DNA of 64,000 nt from DOZZ01 sp963792655 (lineage in GTDB: Bacteria > Acidobacteriota > Terriglobia > Bryobacterales > Bryobacteraceae). A program made the position numbers and the translations under genes. The stretch covers positions 620,001 to 684,000 of the forward strand of contig CAWBWU010000003.1 of assembly GCA_963792655.1 (NCBI GenBank), in the 5' to 3' direction. A model generated the notes under the pieces. The model ran no database searches, was not told where the DNA came from, and worked only from the letters and a program-made list of their open reading frames with translations. Shown here piece by piece: positions 45,748 to 53,769 of this stretch (the first letter of the stretch is position 1; every line of letters begins with the position of its first letter).

Positions 45748-47013
45748 CTAGTGAAGCACCTTCGCACTCGCCGTTCCTACAGTCAGCTCCGCTCCGAGCG
45801 GGAGAGAGAAGGCGTTGGGCGCTACATTCACGACGACATCGATCATTACGACTCCGATGCCGTGGGTCCCCTGGGAAACCCGGTGTAAGAACACGGTACC
45901 GAGTCCGGGCAGCGGGATTTGCGTATTCGCAGGTGGAAGCGAGGAGTAAGTTACTCCTGCAACCTGTAGGTTGACGACGGTGGAGCCGCTGTCACTCGTG
46001 ACATCTACTCCTCCCGTATCGGACGCGTGCGCATCTGCCTTGATCAAATCCGCAGTGATCAAGCCGGTCAGGAGATTCAGGTTCGTGATCGAGGCGGTCG
46101 TCTCGCCGCTTGTCGTTGTGGTTGTAGTGGAACCCTGGGCCGTCGTCGTTAAAGGCCCAGCGGAGACCAGGGCCAAGTTAATCCCGGTTAGTGATCGAGT
46201 CACTACGTTGCCACCCGGGGTTCCGGCACATGGAATTACGTTGTTTTCAACGGGACCGACCGTGACGGGTAGGCCAGAAAAATGAATATTGTTTGAGCTT
46301 CCTACAATCAGACCCGGCGCAATTTCCGTCTTGCTAAATGCGTGGCTGACGATGATTTCGGAGTTTAGCGGCAGGTTAAAGGTGTTCGGAAAAACGCTGA
46401 TGTGAACATGTATTGCGTTCACCGTAAGTGTTGCCTGGGTCGCGGTGGCGCCGCCGATTTGTTCGTTCAGCGTTACGTGGCCAAGAAACGGCAGCGGAAT
46501 AACTGTGTTCGGCGGAACGTTAACGGCGATCGGTATTCCATTAACAATCAGGTTGGCCAAGCTGCTACCGGTCGAGTTCACGCTATGCCCGGCGGCGTTA
46601 TGAACGGCGTTCGAGACGGAGGTGATCGTGTTCGCCGTGATCAACCCGCTAAGCAGACTCACGTTGTTCACCTGAGCCATACCTTCAGCCTCGCCACCCC
46701 CGGCAACTGTCGCGCTAGACGATGAGGTTGTGATCATGCCAACGGTGAGTACGGGCGCGAGACTCACTCCAACGACGGACTTGTGATTAGAAACGCCGGT
46801 CTGAAAGGTACAGATTCCACTAAGCGCCGTCGTATTCGAATTGAACGCGGTTCCCACGGCCCGGACGTCGGTACCGTACGCGCTTGCTCCATAGCCATCC
46901 GAACTTGAAGCGCTTAAACGAGGCGCTAGTGTGATTCCAAGGAGCAAAGCAATTAGCCAAGTTAAGCAGGAACGGCTAATTGTGCTCCGAAAAGTTTGAG
47001 TAAATGTGGACAT
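45748..47013 (-). CDS. Secreted protein of the choice-of-anchor P type, two internal repeats
   Basis: 421 residues. Signal peptide SCLTWLIALLLGITLAPRLS. The mature chain is built of two similar ~190-residue units, each with a block like VNNVSLLSGLITANTITSVS or ITNLNLLTGLITADLIKADA. Each then has SLANLIVNGIPI- or VVNLQVAGVTYSSLPP-like strands, a PFLGHVTLNEQ- or PGLGTVFLHRV-like strand and FNLPLNSEIIV / FSLPLGAELTV. This resembles the choice-of-anchor P family found mostly in Actinobacteria. Thr/Ser-rich linkers suggest surface display. Function is unknown. A Shine-Dalgarno-like AGAGGA precedes the start. Confidence 0.7.
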   Translation of the reverse strand: MSTFTQTFRSTISRSCLTWLIALLLGITLAPRLSASSSDGYGASAYGTDVRAVGTAFNSNTTALSGICTFQTGVSNHKSVVGVSLAPVLTVGMITTSSSSATVAGGGEAEGMAQVNNVSLLSGLITANTITSVSNAVHNAAGHSVNSTGSSLANLIVNGIPIAVNVPPNTVIPLPFLGHVTLNEQIGGATATQATLTVNAIHVHISVFPNTFNLPLNSEIIVSHAFSKTEIAPGLIVGSSNNIHFSGLPVTVGPVENNVIPCAGTPGGNVVTRSLTGINLALVSAGPLTTTAQGSTTTTTTSGETTASITNLNLLTGLITADLIKADAHASDTGGVDVTSDSGSTVVNLQVAGVTYSSLPPANTQIPLPGLGTVFLHRVSQGTHGIGVVMIDVVVNVAPNAFSLPLGAELTVGTASAKVLH

Positions 47014-47262
47014 GCAGTCATCCTCTTTGCGGTCAATGCGAGCTGCTCGTGGACTTTTAGGTGAAAAGCCTTGTCAGTTCGTCCTTTCGACCGTACATTT
47101 ACGGTGCGCCGAACACAATGGTCAGCGGTCACATTTGTGTTATTTCGGATTTAAGAAAAGGACTATTTGCTACAACTCTGAGGTTTTCAGGAGTCTTTTA
47201 ACACGCGTTCACGTCGCTAAATCTGTGGGGGATTAAATCCGTCCGCAGCAAAAAGGCTCGCC

Positions 47263-48231
47263 TTATAGGAGCTTTGCCGCTGCTTCGGCAAAATAGGTCA
47301 GGATGAAATCCGCTCCGGCTCTTCTGATCGCAATCAAGCTTTCCATCATGGCGCGCTCCTGATCCAGCCATCCGTTTCTCGCGGCGGCCATGATCATCGC
47401 GAACTCGCCACTTACCTGGTATGCACCTAGCGGCACGTCGTAGCGGTCGCGCGCCATGCGGATCAGATCGAGGTAAGGCATCGCCGGCTTAATCATGATC
47501 ATGTCCGCGCCTTCGTCGAGATCCAGCTCGATCTCGCGCATGGCTTCGCGCGCGTTCGGCGGGTCCATCTGATAGCTGCGGCGGTCACCGAACTGAGGCG
47601 TGCTTTCGGCGGCTTCGCGGAATGGTCCGTAGAATACCGAAGCAAACTTCGCGGCATAGGACAGAATCGGCGTGTTGGTAAACCCGTGGTCATCGAGTGC
47701 CGTACGAATCGCGGCGACGCGGCCATCCATCATGTCGGACGGAGCGACGATGTCCGCACCCGCTTTGGCATGCGAGACAGCGGTTGCCGCAAGCCACTTC
47801 AATGTCTCGTCGTTATCGACATCGTTGCCAACTACAAGGCCGCAGTGACCATGGCTGGTGTACTCGCAGTTGCAGACGTCAGTCATGGCGAGTAGCTTCG
47901 GGACTTCTTTCTTCAGCGCGCGCAATGCACGCTGCACGATGCCATCGTCTGCATACGCGCCCGATGCTTTGTCGTCTTTGCTTTCGGGGAGCCCGAAGAG
48001 GATGACGCCGCCGATGCCAAGCTTCGATAAGCGTTCGCATTCCCGAACGAACTGATCGACCGAGAGCTGATAGTTCCCGGGCATCGAGGAAATTTCGCGG
48101 CGCACTCCTTCGCCCGGGCAGATGAACATCGGGTAGATTAATTGCGCTGGGTCAAGCCTGGTTTCGCGCACGAGAGCGCGCATTGATTCCGTGGAACGAA
48201 GTCGGCGCGGGCGATGAATAGGAAACGGCAT
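47263..48231 (-). CDS. hemB: Porphobilinogen synthase (delta-aminolevulinic acid dehydratase)
   Basis: 322 residues from ATG 48231 (the frame is open further upstream, without homology). Zinc-type cysteines are seen in VCNCEYTSHGHCG. Substrate-binding lysines lie in YAAKFASVFYGPFREA and MIMIKPAMPYLDLI, with PSDMMDGRVAAIRTAL between. The enzyme condenses two 5-aminolevulinates to porphobilinogen in tetrapyrrole synthesis, which is needed for the haem of the cytochromes encoded at 52-58 kb. A TAAAAT hexamer is 8 bases upstream of the start. No other hem gene is adjacent. Confidence 0.96.
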   Translation of the reverse strand: MPFPIHRPRRLRSTESMRALVRETRLDPAQLIYPMFICPGEGVRREISSMPGNYQLSVDQFVRECERLSKLGIGGVILFGLPESKDDKASGAYADDGIVQRALRALKKEVPKLLAMTDVCNCEYTSHGHCGLVVGNDVDNDETLKWLAATAVSHAKAGADIVAPSDMMDGRVAAIRTALDDHGFTNTPILSYAAKFASVFYGPFREAAESTPQFGDRRSYQMDPPNAREAMREIELDLDEGADMIMIKPAMPYLDLIRMARDRYDVPLGAYQVSGEFAMIMAAARNGWLDQERAMMESLIAIRRAGADFILTYFAEAAAKLL

Positions 48232-48310
48232 CAGCCCGAATTTTAACCTTTCCACAACCCCGCCCTTGACACCATCGCCGCGATGGCTAAAATGAGTCCT
48301 ATCGCTGTAT

Positions 48311-48463
48311 ATGCAACCCGTTATGCAAGCCGTCTGTGAGCATTCCCGCACCGTCATGTTGGCGCGAAGAGCAGGGGTCGAATACGTTGAGTGTTTAGAC
48401 TGCCGGGAGATCTTTGAAGCCGAAGACCTGGAGCCCCTCTCCACCGAAGAAGAAGACGAATAA
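48311..48463 (+). CDS. Small protein of 50 residues with zinc-ribbon-like cysteines
   Basis: ATG 48311 to TAA 48461-48463. The protein has a Cys-x-His pair (C9, H11) and a CLDC knuckle (C28, C31) separated by 16 residues, then a strongly acidic tail ending STEEEDE. The Cys/His spacing suggests a small zinc-binding fold, and the acidic tail suggests interaction with a basic partner or with nucleic-acid-binding proteins. It is too short for most gene finders. It lies divergently from hemB, 79 bases away, and 64 bases upstream of serS on the same strand. I do not recognise a named family. Confidence 0.55.
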   Translation: MQPVMQAVCEHSRTVMLARRAGVEYVECLDCREIFEAEDLEPLSTEEEDE

Positions 48464-48515
48464 TCAGCCGCCCCAGTGGCTTCCCGCGCTCAGCGAGCGT
48501 GCGCATTCTGGCTGC

Positions 48516-48521
48516 TAGCAT
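48516..48521 (+). promoter_or_regulatory. Putative -10 element just before serS
   Basis: TAGCAT at 48516-48521 ends 6 bases before the serS ATG (48528). The spacing equals that at purH, the kinase gene and the pair-B DUF1549 gene. Confidence 0.3.
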
Positions 48522-48527
48522 GGCTAG

Positions 48528-49808
48528 ATGCACGACCTCGCGTACTTTCGAAATCATCTTGAGCAGATTGCCGAGCGTCTTGCGACCCGTGGTTTTGTTG
48601 TCCCGGTAGAGCCTTTTCGCGAGCTCGATCAGCGGCGGCGCGCAGCAATCACTGAGACCGAAGAGCTGAAGGCGCAGCGCAACACCGCGAGCGAAGAGAT
48701 CGCGCGCTTGCGCAAACAAGGCGTCGACACGACGGAACAGCAGACGCGCGTGCGTGAATCGGGCAAGCGCATGAGCGAGCTCGATGAGCAGGTGCGCGGC
48801 CTCGAAGATGAGTTTCGCGCTCTATTGGCGGGCATTCCGAACATTCCGGATGACGGTGTGCCGGTCGGGCATAGCGCAGACGACAATGTGGAGCAGCGGC
48901 GCTGGGGCACGCCGCGCGAGTTTGATTTTACGGCGAAGGCGCACTGGGACCTTGGCGTCGATCTTCAAATTCTTGATTTAGAGCGCGCCGCCAAAATCAC
49001 CGGTGCACGTTTCGCGCTGTACTGGAACTGGGGTGCGAAGCTCGAACGCGCGCTGATCAATTTCATGCTCGACCTGCATACGCGAGAGCATGGCTATTCC
49101 GAAGTGCTGCCGCCGTTTGTGGTGAACTCCGCAAGTCTGTATGGCACCGGCAACCTGCCGAAGTTTGCGGACGATCTCTTCAAGTTGGAGAAGACGGACC
49201 TGTGGTTGATTCCCACGGCCGAAGTTCCCGTCACGAATATCTTTCGCGATGAGACGCTCGATGGCGATGAGCTTCCGATTTCGCTCTGCGCTTACACGCC
49301 TTGCTTTCGCAGTGAAGCGGGCTCGCACGGACGCGATGTGCGCGGCATCATTCGTCAGCATCAATTTCAAAAAGTTGAGCTGGTGAAATTCGCGCGGCCC
49401 GACCAGAGCGCCGCCGAGCACGAACAACTCACGCACGCGGCGGAGATGGTGCTGCAGAAGCTTGGACTGCCGTATCGCACGATGCTGTTGTGCACCGGCG
49501 ACATGGGTCCTTCGGCGCAGCGCACGTACGACATCGAAGTGTGGCTGCCCGGTCAGAACGCGTATAAAGAGATTTCCTCGTGCTCGAACTATGGGGCCTA
49601 TCAGGCCCGGCGCGCAGGCATTCGCGTGAAGACCGGGAAAGGCAAAGCCGAGTTTGCGCACACGCTGAACGGCAGCGGACTCGCGATCGGCAGAACGTGG
49701 GTCGCGATTCTCGAGAACTACCAGCAAGCGGACGGCAGCGTGCTGATTCCGGAAGCGTTGCAACATTATCTGGGGACGGATCGGATCGTAGCGGGGAAAC
49801 ATCGGTAG
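48528..49808 (+). CDS. serS: Seryl-tRNA synthetase
   Basis: 426 residues of standard length. The N-terminal coiled-coil arm runs through about residues 30-100 (AITETEELKAQRNTASEEIA, then TTEQQTRVRESGKRM). Class II motif 2 is CFRSEAGSHGRDVRGIIRQH, and motif 3 lies near the C-terminus (NGSGLAIGRTWVAILENYQQ). It charges tRNA-Ser (and the Sec tRNA where present). No neighbouring tRNA gene was found. The gene stands alone on its strand between the small cysteine-pair protein and a convergent hypothetical gene. Confidence 0.97.
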   Translation: MHDLAYFRNHLEQIAERLATRGFVVPVEPFRELDQRRRAAITETEELKAQRNTASEEIARLRKQGVDTTEQQTRVRESGKRMSELDEQVRGLEDEFRALLAGIPNIPDDGVPVGHSADDNVEQRRWGTPREFDFTAKAHWDLGVDLQILDLERAAKITGARFALYWNWGAKLERALINFMLDLHTREHGYSEVLPPFVVNSASLYGTGNLPKFADDLFKLEKTDLWLIPTAEVPVTNIFRDETLDGDELPISLCAYTPCFRSEAGSHGRDVRGIIRQHQFQKVELVKFARPDQSAAEHEQLTHAAEMVLQKLGLPYRTMLLCTGDMGPSAQRTYDIEVWLPGQNAYKEISSCSNYGAYQARRAGIRVKTGKGKAEFAHTLNGSGLAIGRTWVAILENYQQADGSVLIPEALQHYLGTDRIVAGKHR

Positions 49809-49815
49809 GGCTGAT

Positions 49816-50439
49816 TCACTCGATTGCCTGGTGGTTTTCGAGGCTGTTGACCGGCTCAGGCCATGAAAAAGGATGGTCGGCGGCACATGGTTTTCCGGCG
49901 GTGGCGGGAGCATTTCTTGTTTTGCCAAACGAACCTGGGGCGGGAGAAGTGATTTGTTTCGTTGGTGATGGCGCGCATGGTTGGAGTGGGTGCTGCGCGC
50001 GAAGTTCGTAGAAGTGTTTATAGGCGCGGTGGTACATGCGGTGGATGCGGGCTTCGTAGCGTTCGAGGACGGTGATGGACGAAGTCATGCCTTCAAAAGC
50101 ATTGGCGACGCAGCCTTCATCGGGGCCTTCCCAATCTTCCGCGTGCTTGTCCACCAACTCGGTCTCGATTCGGCGAATGCGGCGCAGCCGCCATTGCAAG
50201 AGGGCCATCTCTTCGACGGCCTGGTGTTCGAGATGATCCTGGGGTTCAAACCTCTCGAGGTACTGATCCACCAGTGCTTGAAATTCGGCAGGGTCTTCTT
50301 TCACGAGGACGATGGTCTTCGAAAGGATGCCGTGGCGCATGGCATTGCCGGCACTGCGCGCTTTCCCGGCGGTGGTGGCGGGCCCTTTGGATTTGGCGCC
50401 GTTGGCGCGGGAGGACTGTTGTTGCTTGCGAGTGCTCAT
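49816..50439 (-). CDS. Conserved hypothetical protein with the SKGP...RHGI motif
   Basis: 207 residues. The N-terminus SRANGAKSKGPATTAGKARS followed by SAGNAMRHGILSKTIVL matches a family repeated many times in Acidobacteria and some Proteobacteria (NAxKSxGPxTxxGKxxSSxNAxRHGLL). The middle is helical (LQWRLRRIRRIETELVDKH); the C-terminal 50 residues are low-complexity and proline-rich. The function is unknown; the genes are often near repeats or mobile regions, and this one also sits beside a palindromic repeat. The DNA-binding look of the basic N-terminus is only suggestive. Confidence 0.6.
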   Translation of the reverse strand: MSTRKQQQSSRANGAKSKGPATTAGKARSAGNAMRHGILSKTIVLVKEDPAEFQALVDQYLERFEPQDHLEHQAVEEMALLQWRLRRIRRIETELVDKHAEDWEGPDEGCVANAFEGMTSSITVLERYEARIHRMYHRAYKHFYELRAQHPLQPCAPSPTKQITSPAPGSFGKTRNAPATAGKPCAADHPFSWPEPVNSLENHQAIE

Positions 50440-50567
50440 ACCGGCACCAGCGTGGTCTGGGGCTTTCGACGGGGGTGCGGTATGGGGTGTGGGATGGTGA
50501 TGGGGGAGTTGGAGTTATAGATTCTCAGGTGTTGTGAATGGGTCTGGGGGTGCGTTGGTGCACGTCT

Positions 50568-50615
50568 GGGGACAGACAGCCTTTTCGCAGAAAGCGCGAA
50601 AAGGTGTCAGTCCCC
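50568..50615. repeat. REP-like palindromic element
   Basis: A 48-base imperfect palindrome. GGGGAC at 50568-50573 pairs with GTCCCC at 50610-50615, then after an A-A mismatch GACA pairs with TGTC. With one bulged G, CCTTTTCGC (50580-50588) then pairs with GCGAAAAGG (50596-50604); the loop is AGAAAGC. The GGGGACAGAC...GTCCCC termini resemble interspersed palindromes I recall near RAYT transposases in Acidobacteria. No transposase is in the window. It lies in the intergenic region before the ThuA-like gene. Confidence 0.75.
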
Positions 50616-50683
50616 GGAGCACTTTTGGTGTGGCTTGATCTTCATGTTCACGCCGAGCATTGCCTGTTGAGGCGGTCGTCGTG

Positions 50684-50689
50684 TATAGT
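50684..50689 (+). promoter_or_regulatory. Putative -10 element before the ThuA-like gene
   Basis: TATAGT at 50684-50689 ends 7 bases before the ATG at 50697. TTGCCT (50660-50665) lies 18 bases upstream and could act as a weak -35 box. Confidence 0.45.
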
Positions 50690-50696
50690 CCCGCTC

Positions 50697-51563
50697 ATGA
50701 AGATCGCTTTGTTTGCCGTGCTCGCGTTAACGGCTGTCGCGCAGGACGGGCCGCCAAGAGTCGCGCGCAACTACGGCGGATTTGTCACGAGCCCTGTATT
50801 CGACAAGACTGCGCCGGAGTTGCCGGCTGACTTGAAGCCGGGCGGCGTGTTGATCTACTCGAAGACCAACGGATACCGCGATGAGCCGGCGATGCAGGCC
50901 TCAGCGGCCGCGTTATCAGTGATTGCGCATGAACATGGCTGGCCGTACTTCGCGACGGAGAACGGCGCGGTGATGAATCCCGATCAGCTCGCCAAGTTCA
51001 AGCTGGTGATCTGGAACAACACGAGCGGCGACACACTCACGCCGGAGCAGCGCGATTCTTTCAAGACCTGGATGGAGAATGGCGGATCTTTCCTCGGCAT
51101 TCACGGTGCCGGCGGCGATCCGGTCGGAAATCATGGACACAACTCCGCAGCGGACTGGAAGTGGTTCGTCGATGACTTGATCGGCGCGCAGTTCGTGGTG
51201 CACTCGAGCATTCAACCGGGCGACATCCACATCGAAGACCGCAAGAGCCCGATCACCAAGGGACTACCGGGTACCTGGCATCGCAAAGAAGAGTGGTACT
51301 CGTTCGCAGCGAACCCCCGCAAAGTCCCGGGCATCCATGTGCTTGCCACGGTCGATGAGAAAACGTACAAGCCCGGTACGGCGACCATGGGCGAGGACCA
51401 TCCACTGATCTGGTGGCATTGCGTCGGAAAAGGTCACGCGGTTTATTCCGCGCTAGGGCATGCCGGTGAATTTTATGGAGAGCCGCTGATGATTCAACTG
51501 CTCGACAACGCGATGAGCTGGGGCCTGGCCGAAAACGGCAAGAGCTGCGCGGCAGGCAAGTAA
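50697..51563 (+). CDS. Secreted ThuA-like domain protein
   Basis: 288 residues. Signal peptide KIALFAVLALTAVAQ, then VLIYSKTNGYRDEPAMQAS, VIWNNTSGDTLTPEQRDSF, SFLGIHGAGGDP and LIWWHCVGKGHAVYSALGHA. This is the glutamine-amidotransferase-like ThuA fold, in which the Cys nucleophile is missing. ThuA-type proteins occur with sugar metabolism (trehalose, glycoside utilisation) and as domains of secreted dehydrogenases; this stand-alone, exported copy has no sugar genes around it, so the role is open. The frame is open upstream to 50538, but the signal peptide sets the start at 50697. Confidence 0.85.
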   Translation: MKIALFAVLALTAVAQDGPPRVARNYGGFVTSPVFDKTAPELPADLKPGGVLIYSKTNGYRDEPAMQASAAALSVIAHEHGWPYFATENGAVMNPDQLAKFKLVIWNNTSGDTLTPEQRDSFKTWMENGGSFLGIHGAGGDPVGNHGHNSAADWKWFVDDLIGAQFVVHSSIQPGDIHIEDRKSPITKGLPGTWHRKEEWYSFAANPRKVPGIHVLATVDEKTYKPGTATMGEDHPLIWWHCVGKGHAVYSALGHAGEFYGEPLMIQLLDNAMSWGLAENGKSCAAGK

Positions 51564-51573
51564 CTGCCGCGCA

Positions 51574-52122
51574 TTACTCCTTCAGCCGCGCCATCCCTTC
51601 TTTCACGCGCTGCAGTGCTTCGTCGGGGCCGCCTCTGCGCAGTGGCTTAAACTCTTTGCCTTTGATCTGGTTGTACGAAATGAAGAAGTGTTCGATCTCG
51701 TCAACCATGCCCGGCCGCAGGTCTTCGAGTCTCTTCACGGCAGCGTGAGTGTGCGCCCGCGTGGCCACAGCAAGCAAGCGGTCATTGCGAGTCTTCTTGC
51801 CGTCCTTCTCGGTCTGGTCTGCTTCGATGACGCCGATCAGACGCGCGGCAATCAAACATCCGGTGGAGACCGATTCATCGAGCAGCACAAGCACATCGAG
51901 CGGGTCGCCATCTTCGCCAAGAGTCGACGGGATGAATCCGAAATCGTACGGGAATACCGAGCCTTCGGGCATCACTGCCGCAAGCGCGAATACGCCGAGT
52001 TCAGGCTCATAGTCGATCTTGTTGCGGCTGCCCTTCGAGGTCTCAATGATGACGTTCAGGTCTTCCCCGCCCTCGGCAAAAGTGTCGAGTTCCGTCAGAA
52101 GGCGGGGGACAGTGGCAGGCAT
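51574..52122 (-). CDS. ppa: Inorganic pyrophosphatase (family I)
   Basis: 182 residues. The Mg2+/pyrophosphate site is visible: VIIETSKGSRNKIDYEPELG, PYDFGFIPSTLGEDGDPLDV (three metal-binding Asp) and a C-terminal EIEHFFISYNQIKGKEF. It hydrolyses PPi to 2 Pi and so drives biosynthetic reactions. It converges on the ThuA-like gene with only 10 bases between. The GlcG-like gene starts 7 bases beyond its own start region on the same strand, so the two may share a transcript with the respiratory operon. Confidence 0.94.
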   Translation of the reverse strand: MPATVPRLLTELDTFAEGGEDLNVIIETSKGSRNKIDYEPELGVFALAAVMPEGSVFPYDFGFIPSTLGEDGDPLDVLVLLDESVSTGCLIAARLIGVIEADQTEKDGKKTRNDRLLAVATRAHTHAAVKRLEDLRPGMVDEIEHFFISYNQIKGKEFKPLRRGGPDEALQRVKEGMARLKE

Positions 52123-52133
52123 CGTTTGCGCGT

Positions 52134-52529
52134 TTAGAACGCTTCGGCTCCAGCTTCGGCAACGGCTTGATCCTGCTTGCCCATGCCGCCGCTCACGCCT
52201 ACGGCACCGACAACATCGTTGCCGCGCTTCAACGGCACACCGCCCGCGAAGATCATCACTTTGCCGTTGTTCGATGCGTGAATGCCAAAGAACTGATCGC
52301 CCGACTGGCTGAGCTCAGCAAGTTCCTTGGTGGAGATGTCGAACGCGCGAGCCGTCCACGCTTTCTTGATCGAGATGTCGACGCTGCCCATCCAGGCTTT
52401 GTCCATGCGGACGTGAGCGACCAGGTTGCCGCCTGCGTCTACAACGGCGATGTTCATGGGCTGGCCGATTTCTTCAGCTTTCTTCTCGGCCGCGGCAATG
52501 ATGCGGCGGGCGTCTGCGAGTGTGATCAT
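52134..52529 (-). CDS. GlcG/HbpS-like haem-binding family protein (DUF336)
   Basis: 131 residues. The pattern AEEIGQPMNIAVVDAGGNLV, AHVRMDKAWMGSVDISIKKA and IMIFAGGVPLKRGNDVVGAV is typical of the GlcG/HbpS family. Some members bind haem or sense oxidation; others assist glycolate or diol metabolism. No signal peptide. It sits at the end of the respiratory operon, 15 bases after the small cytochrome gene, so an accessory haem-related role is plausible but unproven. Confidence 0.85.
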   Translation of the reverse strand: MITLADARRIIAAAEKKAEEIGQPMNIAVVDAGGNLVAHVRMDKAWMGSVDISIKKAWTARAFDISTKELAELSQSGDQFFGIHASNNGKVMIFAGGVPLKRGNDVVGAVGVSGGMGKQDQAVAEAGAEAF

Positions 52530-52544
52530 GCGAGTGTTCCTTTT

Positions 52545-52898
52545 CTATTTGGAGTAAAGATAGGCAGCGATGTCGGTTGCGTCCTGCTGCGTCACGCCCA
52601 AGTTTGGCATGGCGGTTTTTGGGTTCACGGATTTCGGATCGCGAATCCAATGTTCCAGATTCTCCGGGGTGTTCTGCAGCATGCCGGCTACGTAAAGTCT
52701 GTCGCGCACGCCGGTCAACGGCGGTCCCACCAGACCATGAGCATCGTGGAGTTGTGCAATGGTGTGGCAGGAGCCGCAGCCGTAGCGGAAAATGGCAGCC
52801 GCGCCGCGCTCGGCATTGCCGCTGGTCAGCGGGGTACGATCTTCGGAGCAGCCGCAGCTCATCAACATGCATGCGGCGAGCGCAATTCTAAGCCGCAT
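52545..52898 (-). CDS. Small c-type cytochrome (lipoprotein)
   Basis: 117 residues. The lipobox LMSCGC (or a close variant) ends a short signal peptide, so the protein is probably membrane-anchored by lipid. The haem motif is CGSCH in IFRYGCGSCHTIAQL, and the axial Met is in NPKTAMPNLGV. The fold is class I cytochrome c. It overlaps the end of CtaG by 11 bases and is likely an electron donor to, or shuttle for, the neighbouring caa3 oxidase. Confidence 0.88.
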   Translation of the reverse strand: MRLRIALAACMLMSCGCSEDRTPLTSGNAERGAAAIFRYGCGSCHTIAQLHDAHGLVGPPLTGVRDRLYVAGMLQNTPENLEHWIRDPKSVNPKTAMPNLGVTQQDATDIAAYLYSK

Positions 52899-53769
52899 AA
52901 TTTCTCCGCTGCGCCATGGCTTCGCTCTCGCGCAACCACGCGAGGAACAGCACGAGACCCGCGGCCAGATACACCAGACTACCCGGCACCCACATGATCA
53001 AGCCGCCCGTCTGCTGATCTTCCAGTACGGTGAAGCCCCAATCGGGCGCAGTCAGCGCATACGCCGGATACCAGATCTCGCGAGCGAACGTAAGCAGCGC
53101 TCCGAGGATGCTGGTATGCACGGCGGTTGTGAACAGATACAGAACGCCCGCGCCATAACTTTGCGCGCGCTCATGAAACAGCGACCACCAGAACAGGAGC
53201 GCCGTGCCGAAGAAACTGACGTGTTGCGCGGTGTGGATCCAATCACTGTTGAGCGTTGCCTGGAAAGCGGCAGGCGCATGCCAGAGCCAGATGGCGGCGG
53301 CATGCAAAGTCCACGCAATCGATGGCTTGGTGATGGTGCGCCAGACAGCCGCAACCGGCTCTGTCTTGGCCCAGCGCCCAAGCGAGCGGCGAGCTTCGAA
53401 CGGAAGCGCCCAGAGCATCGGGACCATTGGTCTCGCCAGCACCAGCAGCGGCGCGGCAAGCAGCATCAACACCTCGTGCTGCACCATGTGCGCGGAGAAC
53501 AGCACTTCGCCCAAGGGGTGCAGCGGCGACACAAGCGCAACGATGACGAACACAATGCCGAGCCAGAATGCGGCGATCTGCCACGCGGCGATGCGGCGAG
53601 CACGAAAGCACCCGCGCGCGTACAGCACCATCGCGATGAGCAGTGGGATTACGACGCCCGGATCAAAACGCCAGGCACGGGCCAGGTCATGCGGCTCGAG
53701 CGGCTGACCGGCATGCGCTTGCGCGATCGCCGTGAATGCCAGCGCGCACAGGAACACGCGAGCGCTCAT
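52888..53769 (-). CDS. ctaG: Cytochrome oxidase assembly factor CtaG (caa3-type)
   Basis: About 293 residues, with seven to eight membrane helices. Family motifs are SPLHPLGEVLFSAHMVQHEV, LAAPLLVLARP, IWLWHAPAAFQATL and TAVHTSILGALLTFA, with the His residues expected for copper binding. CtaG of this type helps insert copper into CuB of caa3 oxidases. The start is most likely 53769, whose ATG overlaps the TGA of the preceding gene (ATGA); an in-frame ATG 9 bases earlier is possible. Its own end overlaps the small cytochrome gene. Confidence 0.92.
   Translation of the reverse strand: MSARVFLCALAFTAIAQAHAGQPLEPHDLARAWRFDPGVVIPLLIAMVLYARGCFRARRIAAWQIAAFWLGIVFVIVALVSPLHPLGEVLFSAHMVQHEVLMLLAAPLLVLARPMVPMLWALPFEARRSLGRWAKTEPVAAVWRTITKPSIAWTLHAAAIWLWHAPAAFQATLNSDWIHTAQHVSFFGTALLFWWSLFHERAQSYGAGVLYLFTTAVHTSILGALLTFAREIWYPAYALTAPDWGFTVLEDQQTGGLIMWVPGSLVYLAAGLVLFLAWLRESEAMAQRRNYAA

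Noticed and set aside
47006..47236. Open frame in the leader region on the plus strand
   Set aside because: No family features, no ribosome-binding site, and it starts inside the oppositely oriented coding start.
47014..47262. Possible c-di-GMP riboswitch or other leader RNA upstream of the choice-of-anchor-P-like gene
   Set aside because: Compared by eye with the GEMM-I pattern; the conserved core is not present. A plain 5' region with a ribosome-binding site explains it. A covariance-model search would settle it.
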